From contig JAMWBU010000016.1 in assembly GCA_023819255.1 (NCBI GenBank), positions 1-41,732 on the forward strand: a stretch of DNA of 41,732 bases, given 5' to 3'. This document shows, piece after piece, positions 36,701 to 41,732 of this stretch. The notes beneath the pieces were generated by a model. That model was given only the letters and a program-made list of their open reading frames with translations, ran no database searches and was not told the DNA's origin. Every line of letters begins with the position of its first letter. The first letter of the stretch is position 1. Both the position numbers and the translations under genes were made by a program. The stretch comes from Candidatus Omnitrophota bacterium (lineage in GTDB: Bacteria; Ratteibacteria; UBA8468; B48-G9; DTJG01).

Positions 36701-38518
36701 TCCTGAATCCATAACAACTCTTTTTTCCATTCCAGTCATCACAAGGGGTCTTTCAGACCTTAAAAGCGGAACCGCCTGCCTCTGCATGTTTGAACCCATC
36801 AATGCACGATTGGAATCATTGTGTTCCAGAAATGGAACTAATGAAGCGCTAAGCCCGACAACCTGCTTTGGTGAAATTCCTATCAGTTCTATCTTATCCT
36901 TTTCAGCTTCTGTAAATTCGCCACCCCTTGATCTGACTCGAATAACGTCCTGTTTAATCAATCCTGTTTCAGGGTCATATGGAACATCTGGCGGAGCCAC
37001 AACAAAATTATCTTCTTCATCGGCTGAAACATATACTACCTGATCAAACAATATTTTTCCGTTTTTAACTCTGTAGTATGGCGTTCGTATGAAACCAATA
37101 CTGTCAACATCAGCGTATATGGTAAGAGAATTGATCAAGCCGACATTGGCTCCTTCAGGCGTTTCTATCGGGCAGATCCTGCCGAAATGAGTGTAATGAA
37201 CGTCTCGGACCTCAAAACCCGCGCGTTTCCTTTCTTTTACTCCGCCTTCACCAACTGCGGTAAGTCTTCTCTTATGAGTCAGTTCTGCGAGTGGATTAAT
37301 CTGGTCAAGGAATTGTGAAAGCTGATTGCGGGCAAAAAATTCATCAACCGCTGTTGAAAAAATTCTGCTGTTAAGAATGTCCTGCGGCGAAATCTCGCCT
37401 GTTTTGTCAATAATCGCCATTCTCTCCTTCACAAAATGGGCGAGTCTCACAAGACCTTCATACACGTGTTCTTTCACCAGTTCGGCAGAAGTTCTCACTC
37501 TCTTATTTCCAAGATGGTCTATATCATCGGTCTCACCCTGATTCTTTTCCATAAGGTTAAGCAAATATTTTAATGTTCCCAGAATATCTTCGGGCGTAAG
37601 GTGCAATTCATTGAGGTTCAACCCGAGCTTTTTGTTAATCTGCCTCCTGCCCGCGAGAGAAAGATCATATTGTTCACAGGTGAAAAAAAGCCGCTTGAAA
37701 AAGATTTTTGCTTCTCTTTCTTCCATCGGAAAACCGGGTCTGAGCTCTAAGTAAATTTTCCTTATGGCATCTTCCTGAATTTTTATTTCACTATCCCTGT
37801 CAAGAGTCGCCTTTATTATGCTATCAGAAGGCATTTTATCAGGGGAACCATACAGTAGAGAAACAATTTCCGCAGAAGTGTATCCAAGCGCTTTCAAAAG
37901 TGTTGTTGCATAAACCTTCTTCTTGCCGAAATATGCGTAAAGACAGGTCATATTGTGATGAAGCTCTGGCTGAAATTCCATCCACAACCCGCGCGCTGGA
38001 AAAATACGAGCCGAGTATGTAAATCTCTGACCAATTTCCTCCTCTTCCTTAAAATATACTCCTGGCGATCTCTGAATTTGATTAACAATAGTTCTTTCGA
38101 TACCATTGATGATAAATGTTCCACGATCTGTCATCAACGGAATAACGCCGAGGTAAACATCCTGGCCTTCTCTTGCGCTCTCTATCCTGTCATGCGCTCT
38201 ATCCTTTTTGTAAAGCCTGAACTTGACCTTAAACCGCCCCCCGTAAGTAATACCCTTTTCAATACATTCTATTTCAGATTCTATCGGATCTTCTATAGCG
38301 TAGTTTATATATTCAAGAAACAATGAACCATCGTCGCTCGCAATTACATGCCTTCTTTGCCCGGGAAATAGCTCAACCTCAGGAAAAACCTTCCTCAAAA
38401 CCTCCTCAAGCCCAACATTTTCCCTTTTATCGGGCGCAACATTCTTTTGAAGAAACCTTTTGTAAGGCTCAATCTGAACCTTGAGTAAATCCGGAACCTT
38501 CAATAGTTTTGTTTCCAT
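30728..38518 (-). CDS. rpoBC: fused RNA polymerase beta-beta' subunit
   Basis: One uninterrupted 2596-codon frame encodes both large RNA polymerase subunits. The beta part (about residues 1-1175) contains [20 protein letters not shown] (rifampicin region), [23 protein letters not shown] and [13 protein letters not shown]. After a linker of roughly 15-20 residues, beta' begins with [19 protein letters not shown] (about 1192). It continues with the zinc ribbon [20 protein letters not shown], catalytic NADFDGD (about 1630), the second zinc site [13 protein letters not shown] and [20 protein letters not shown]. No stop or Shine-Dalgarno separates them; an in-frame ATG (MIRIAPPM) sits where a free beta' could start. 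Similar fusions are known in Helicobacter/Wolinella and Wolbachia. rplL is 45 nt upstream. Confidence 0.97.
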   Translation of the reverse strand: [2596 protein letters not shown]

Positions 38519-38563
38519 ATTGTCCAGTACCCTTTGTTAGGGGTTTGCTAAAATTAAAAAGCT

Positions 38564-38965
38564 TCACTTAACTTCAATCGTGGCACCAGCAGCTTCAAAT
38601 TTTTTCTTTATTTCTTCGGCTTCTTCTTTACTCACCTTTTCTTTTAACGGCTTTGGAAGCGATTCCACAAGGTCTTTTGCTTCCTTTAAACCAAGATTTG
38701 TAAGAGCTCTGACCTCTTTAATCACCTGTATCTTGTTTGCACCGAAACTTGCCAGAATTACATCAAAGGATGTTTTCTCTTCAGCCGGCGCTGATGCCTG
38801 TTGCGCCGAAGCTGCTGCAACAGGAGACGCGGCTGCTGCAGCCATAACAGGCTGAACGCCAAATTTATCTTCGAGTTTCTTCGCAAGGTCTGCCAGTTCC
38901 ATTGCTGTAAGGCTTCCAATCGCATCAACCAGCACATCTACTGAAAGTTTTTTCTCTTCAGTCAT
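38564..38965 (-). CDS. rplL: 50S ribosomal protein L7/L12
   Basis: A 133-aa stalk protein that recruits translational GTPases. It has an N-terminal dimerisation domain, an Ala-rich hinge (about 40-62) and a C-terminal domain with [20 protein letters not shown] and [18 protein letters not shown], the factor-binding helices. It overlaps rplJ by 8 nt. In many bacteria an attenuator lies between rplL and rpoB; the 45-nt gap here has only a 4-bp ACCC/GGGT pairing. Confidence 0.97.
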   Translation of the reverse strand: MTEEKKLSVDVLVDAIGSLTAMELADLAKKLEDKFGVQPVMAAAAASPVAAASAQQASAPAEEKTSFDVILASFGANKIQVIKEVRALTNLGLKEAKDLVESLPKPLKEKVSKEEAEEIKKKFEAAGATIEVK

Positions 38966-39488
38966 TTCCTTTCTCCTTTTGTTCAGAAAATGTTTTCAAA
39001 ATAAGGATAAAACGAGTCAATGGATATTTGATGTTATAAACGAGTCCGCTTAAAGGAGACTTTATACCACCTATAACCATAGCCTGCAATGTTTTCTTTG
39101 ATGGAAGACTGCCAAGTTTTTCGAGAGTCTCAACATTCAAGAGCTCGTTATTCAAAACACCAAATTTAAGCTTTATATTACCCGAAGATTTTGAAAATTT
39201 TAGCACCTCTTTTATGATCTCAGATTCATCGCCATTTTTGCTCCAGATAAGCATATTTGGACCTTCCATAAATTTTGCAGCTTCATCCAGAAAATGAGAT
39301 TTCAAAGCCATTTTTACAAGAGTATTTTTTACAACCATAACCCTTGTTGAATACCTCTTCATTTCTTTCCTGAGATCTTCCAATCCTTTGACTGTGAGGC
39401 GCGAAAATTCAGCAAAAATTGACACCTTACTCGCGTTTATTTCTTCCGTAAGAAATTTCAACAGCCTTACCTTGTCTGTTTTGTTCAT
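38958..39488 (-). CDS. rplJ: 50S ribosomal protein L10
   Basis: A 176-aa protein that anchors the L7/L12 stalk. [18 protein letters not shown] and [13 protein letters not shown] are family segments, and the C-terminal helix that binds L12 dimers is present. It starts 16 nt after rplA, so the long L10-L12 autoregulatory leader known from E. coli cannot fit in front of it. Confidence 0.96.
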   Translation of the reverse strand: MNKTDKVRLLKFLTEEINASKVSIFAEFSRLTVKGLEDLRKEMKRYSTRVMVVKNTLVKMALKSHFLDEAAKFMEGPNMLIWSKNGDESEIIKEVLKFSKSSGNIKLKFGVLNNELLNVETLEKLGSLPSKKTLQAMVIGGIKSPLSGLVYNIKYPLTRFILILKTFSEQKEKGND

Positions 39489-39504
39489 AAAATATCCTGT
39501 TGTT

Positions 39505-40221
39505 TCAAGAAATCGTGGTTCTCATTTCCTGTAAAACTTTATTTATGTTCAGTGAAAAAGACGGTCCCATCGTGGAAGAAATGCTGGCGCTTTTCAAATA
39601 GACCCCTTTCGCGCCTTGCGGTTTGGCTGCAAGCACGCTTTTCAACGCTGCATAAAAATTATCGATAAGCTGTTCGGCGGAGAAAGAAATTTTTCCGATC
39701 GGGATATGTAAATTACCATCTTTGTCCATTTTGAATTCAATTCTTCCTTTCTTCAGCTCTTCAATAATTTTTTCTATTTCAAATGTGACAGTGCCGCTCT
39801 TAGGGTTTGGCATAAGTCCTCTCGGCCCGAGAATTTTTCCCAGAGCCGCGATATTTCTCATCATATCCGGAGTCGCCACAACCGCTTGAAAATCAATCCA
39901 TCCTCCTTTTATTTTTTCTATCAATTCATTCCCACCGTAATAATCCGCGCCCGCATTGCGAGCCCTTTCAATATTCTCGCCCTGAGCAAAAACCAGAATC
40001 TTCACTTTTTTACCACTTCCGTGTGGAAGGTTCACAGAACCTCTTACTGGTTGCTGTAACTTGGCAACATCCAACCCCAGATGAATAGAAAGGTCAACTG
40101 TTTCGTCAAAACGAGCAGCAGGATTTGATTTTATAAAAGCGATGGCTTCCTCTGGCGCGTATGCTGATTTTTTATCAATTCTTTCTTGAATCGTTCTATA
40201 TTTTTTGGATCTATTTTTCAT
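39505..40221 (-). CDS. rplA: 50S ribosomal protein L1
   Basis: A 238-aa protein of the mobile L1 stalk and repressor of the L11-L1 operon in enterobacteria. ETVDLSIHLGLDVAKLQQPV, LPHGSGKKVKILVFAQGE and LGPRGLMPNPKSGTV are diagnostic. ATG at 40221 has AAGGAG 5 nt before it; a GTG two codons upstream is rejected. No L1-type operator was recognised. Confidence 0.96.
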   Translation of the reverse strand: MKNRSKKYRTIQERIDKKSAYAPEEAIAFIKSNPAARFDETVDLSIHLGLDVAKLQQPVRGSVNLPHGSGKKVKILVFAQGENIERARNAGADYYGGNELIEKIKGGWIDFQAVVATPDMMRNIAALGKILGPRGLMPNPKSGTVTFEIEKIIEELKKGRIEFKMDKDGNLHIPIGKISFSAEQLIDNFYAALKSVLAAKPQGAKGVYLKSASISSTMGPSFSLNINKVLQEMRTTIS

Positions 40222-40230
40222 TTCCACTCC

Positions 40231-40668
40231 TTAATCGACAACTTCTATTCCCATACTTCTCGCGCATCCTTCCACTATTTTTATTGCTTTTGCGATATCA
40301 TCCGTATTCAGATCTGGCATCTTTATCCTCGCTATTTCTTCGAGCTGTTTCCGCGCAAGTTTCCCAACCTTTTCTTTGTTTGGAGTTCCTGATCCTTTAA
40401 CAATATTTGCCGCTTTCTTTAATAATGACGCTGTGGGCGGTGTCTTCAATTGATATTTGAAGGACCTATCCTCAAATATTGTCAGAACAACAGGTATAAT
40501 ATCTCCTTCCTTGCCCTTTGTTGCCGCATTAAACGCCTTGCAGAATTCCATAATGTTCACCCCATGCTGTCCAAGGGCAGGACCAACCGGCGGTGCTGGA
40601 GTTGCCTGACCTGCTGGAATTTGCAATTTAACAATCGCCTTAATCGGTTTTGTTGTTTTCTCTGCCAT
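40231..40668 (-). CDS. rplK: 50S ribosomal protein L11
   Basis: A 145-aa protein of the GTPase-associated centre, the thiostrepton target. [20 protein letters not shown] and [15 protein letters not shown] hold the conserved prolines. The C-terminal rRNA-binding domain ends [13 protein letters not shown]. The ATG at 40668 has AAAGGTG upstream; a GTG at 40674 overlapping nusG is the alternative. Confidence 0.96.
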   Translation of the reverse strand: MAEKTTKPIKAIVKLQIPAGQATPAPPVGPALGQHGVNIMEFCKAFNAATKGKEGDIIPVVLTIFEDRSFKYQLKTPPTASLLKKAANIVKGSGTPNKEKVGKLARKQLEEIARIKMPDLNTDDIAKAIKIVEGCARSMGIEVVD

Positions 40669-40670
40669 GT

Positions 40671-41201
40671 TCACACCTTTTCGACCTGCCAGAAGTTTAG
40701 TTCCAGAATCGTTGACCTTCCAAAAATTGACACACTGACTTTTAATCTTTCCCTTTCATTATTCACATCCTCAACCAATCCAGTGAAATCGAGAAAGGGC
40801 CCATCTGTGATTATTACCTTGTCTCCCTTGTTAAATTCTACTTTAGGAACAGGATTTATTTTCCTTTCTTCAATTTCCTTTAAAAGACTATTGATCTCAG
40901 CCTTTTGTAAAGGTGATGGTTTGGTCCCGGCGCCAAGAACATTGAATACGCCATTGGTGCTTTTAACAAGATGCCATGTCATATCGTCGACATCCTCCTC
41001 TGTTTCAAGAAGTAGATAACCGGGAAAAAATTTTCTTGGCTTGACGGTTTTTTCACCTTTTGCAGTTTCCACAACATCTTCTGTGGGAATAACAATCTGT
41101 TTTATCTTTGTATTGCCCGCATTGTTGAGCCTCGATTCGATAAGTTTCTTTATTTTATCTTCGTGCCCGGTTCTAACATGTACTATAAACCAATTACCCA
41201 T
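40671..41201 (-). CDS. nusG: transcription elongation/antitermination factor NusG
   Basis: Binds RNA polymerase and links it to Rho or to the ribosome through S10. The 176-aa protein starts [17 protein letters not shown] (NGN domain, with FPGYLLLE) and ends with a KOW domain, [18 protein letters not shown]. The frame continues 15 codons upstream over secE, but the ATG at 41201 has AAGGTG and lies 4 nt after the secE stop, as usual. Its RNAP and S10 partners are encoded downstream in the same cluster. Confidence 0.96.
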   Translation of the reverse strand: MGNWFIVHVRTGHEDKIKKLIESRLNNAGNTKIKQIVIPTEDVVETAKGEKTVKPRKFFPGYLLLETEEDVDDMTWHLVKSTNGVFNVLGAGTKPSPLQKAEINSLLKEIEERKINPVPKVEFNKGDKVIITDGPFLDFTGLVEDVNNERERLKVSVSIFGRSTILELNFWQVEKV

Positions 41202-41205
41202 TGTT

Positions 41206-41388
41206 TCACCTTGCGAATAAATGGAGCATTCTTGAAAAAATGACATCTATAATTCCAAAATAGATCGCCATCAATATCATCAAAAAAATAACAGCGACAG
41301 TTGACCTTTTAAGTATCTGAAAATTTGGCCAGGTCACCTTTTTAAATTCGGTCTGGCTCTCCTTCAAAAAAACCTTTATTCTTTGCAT
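41206..41388 (-). CDS. secE: preprotein translocase subunit SecE
   Basis: A 60-aa single-span form of SecE. The amphipathic cytoplasmic helix FLKESQTEFKKVTWPN leads into one membrane helix (about residues 31-53). The KVTWP motif is the family hallmark. It is immediately upstream of nusG, the near-universal arrangement, and 17 nt downstream of the tRNA-Trp gene. Confidence 0.95.
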   Translation of the reverse strand: MQRIKVFLKESQTEFKKVTWPNFQILKRSTVAVIFLMILMAIYFGIIDVIFSRMLHLFAR

Positions 41389-41405
41389 ATTTCATGCCCT
41401 CTTTG

Positions 41406-41478
41406 CAGGCCTGGGAGGATTTGAACCTCCAACCTACGGTTTTGGAGACCGCCGCTCTGCCGTTAGAGCTACAGGCCT
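41406..41478 (-). tRNA. trnW: tRNA-Trp (CCA anticodon)
   Basis: A 73-nt minus-strand cloverleaf: acceptor stem AGGCCTG/CAGGCCT with seven pairs, D stem GCTC/GAGC, anticodon stem GCGGT/ACCGT around loop CTCCAAA (anticodon CCA), and T stem GGAGG/CCTCC with loop TTCAAAT. The discriminator is G and the 3' CCA is not encoded. It lies between rpmG (1 nt away) and secE, a common site for tRNA-Trp. CCA reads only UGG; nothing here suggests UGA reassignment, and several genes end in TGA. Confidence 0.97.
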
Positions 41479-41479
41479 A

Positions 41480-41626
41480 TCAGGTTTCTTTATGGACCGT
41501 ATGCTTACGGCAGAAGGGACAGAATTTTTTCAATTCAATACGTCCCTTGTGTTTTTTTTTATTCTTTTCTGTTGCGTAATTTCGCCTCTTGCATTCAGAA
41601 CATGCAAGCAAAATATTTTCAGTCAT
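41480..41626 (-). CDS. rpmG: 50S ribosomal protein L33 (zinc-type)
   Basis: A 48-aa gene found by translating the gap before the tRNA. It reads [17 protein letters not shown], with a second pair CPFC near the C-terminus, giving zinc ligands C9, C12, C36 and C39 (C+ form). [19 protein letters not shown] is typical. AAGGA lies 8 nt before the ATG, inside the stop region of the upstream tuf copy. Its TGA is 1 nt from the tRNA-Trp gene. Confidence 0.95.
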   Translation of the reverse strand: MTENILLACSECKRRNYATEKNKKKHKGRIELKKFCPFCRKHTVHKET

Positions 41627-41632
41627 ATACCG

Positions 41633-41732
41633 TATCCTTTAGGAGATGATATCTGTGATGGCTCCAGAACCAACTGTCTTTCCTCCCTCTCTTATCGCAA
41701 ATCTTAATCCCTTCTCCATCGCCACCGGCATT
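41633..41732. repeat. second copy of the tuf 3'-end repeat
   Basis: Identical base for base to 26391-26490, in the same orientation, and cut by the window edge. On its left, identity stops right after the AAGGA ribosome-binding site; the two flanks, leading into rpsJ in one copy and rpmG in the other, are unrelated. Confidence 0.95.
41639..41732 (-). CDS. tuf: elongation factor Tu, second copy (3' end only)
   Basis: The last 31 codons (30 complete plus stop) of a second EF-Tu gene, running off the right edge. The visible residues, ending GAITDIIS, are identical to the copy at 26397-27599, as are the bases. Position upstream of rpmG, tRNA-Trp and secE is the tufB position of other bacteria. 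Whether the rest, including the four-cysteine loop, is the same cannot be seen. Confidence 0.93.
   Translation of the reverse strand, partial: MPVAMEKGLRFAIREGGKTVGSGAITDIIS

Noticed and set aside
38519..38563. Possible rplL-rpoB attenuator hairpin (ACCC...GGGT)
   Set aside because: Only four pairs and no U-tract; too weak to call.
41406..41478. UGA read as tryptophan
   Set aside because: The anticodon is CCA, which reads only UGG, and many genes here end at TGA exactly where homologues end.
41492..41707. Plus-strand frame over rpmG and the tuf end
   Set aside because: It lies opposite two clear minus-strand genes and looks like nothing known.
1..41732. CRISPR arrays, insertion sequences, prophage or defence genes
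   Set aside because: No spaced direct repeats, transposases, integrases or restriction/toxin genes were seen; the only sizeable repeat is the tuf 3' end.

Overview
This window is almost entirely core information-processing DNA from an AT-rich bacterium, packed with almost no spacer; no stretch longer than about 145 bases lacks a gene. I cannot place the organism from sequence alone. The continuous rpoB-rpoC fusion, the missing L30 gene, zinc-type S4/S14/L24/L33/L36, a PilT ATPase and an O-antigen-ligase-like membrane protein suggest an uncultivated, probably diderm lineage. That placement is inference.

Layout. Positions 1-6806 (+ strand) form one tightly overlapping operon: pyrD, a Wzy_C/O-antigen-ligase-like protein with TPRs, ricT (PSP1), metG, pyrH, frr and cmk. 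It meets a minus-strand block head-on at about 6806-6814, where a 9-bp inverted repeat covers both stop codons. Everything from 6814 to the right edge is on the minus strand. Read in the direction of transcription (right to left) it is: a second tuf copy (cut by the window), rpmG, tRNA-Trp, secE, nusG, rplK, rplA, rplJ, rplL, fused rpoBC, rpsL, rpsG, fusA, tuf, the complete S10 and spc operons without rpmD, secY, adk, map, infA, rpmJ, rpsM, rpsK, rpsD, rpoA, rplQ, a small omega-like gene, pilT, purD, then rpsO and pnp behind their own near-consensus sigma70 promoter.

The rif, str, S10, spc and alpha clusters, usually separate in model bacteria, are merged into about 32 kb of co-oriented DNA. 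The usual autoregulatory leaders (L10 leader, S10/L4 leader) have no room: those gaps are 16 and 12 nt. Many genes overlap by 4 nt (ATGA), and several overlap out of frame by 23-50 nt, so translational coupling probably carries much of the dosage control.

No mobile element, CRISPR array, defence locus or new multi-gene system is visible. The most notable points are: (1) rpsE lacks any NTG start and seems to begin at AUU behind a perfect Shine-Dalgarno; (2) the same spot is a canonical -1 slippery heptamer that would join rplR to rpsE; (3) the fused 2596-aa RNA polymerase beta-beta' subunit; (4) an EF-Tu with a four-cysteine insertion and an ATA-rich codon style unlike its neighbours, present in two copies identical over all of the second copy that is visible.
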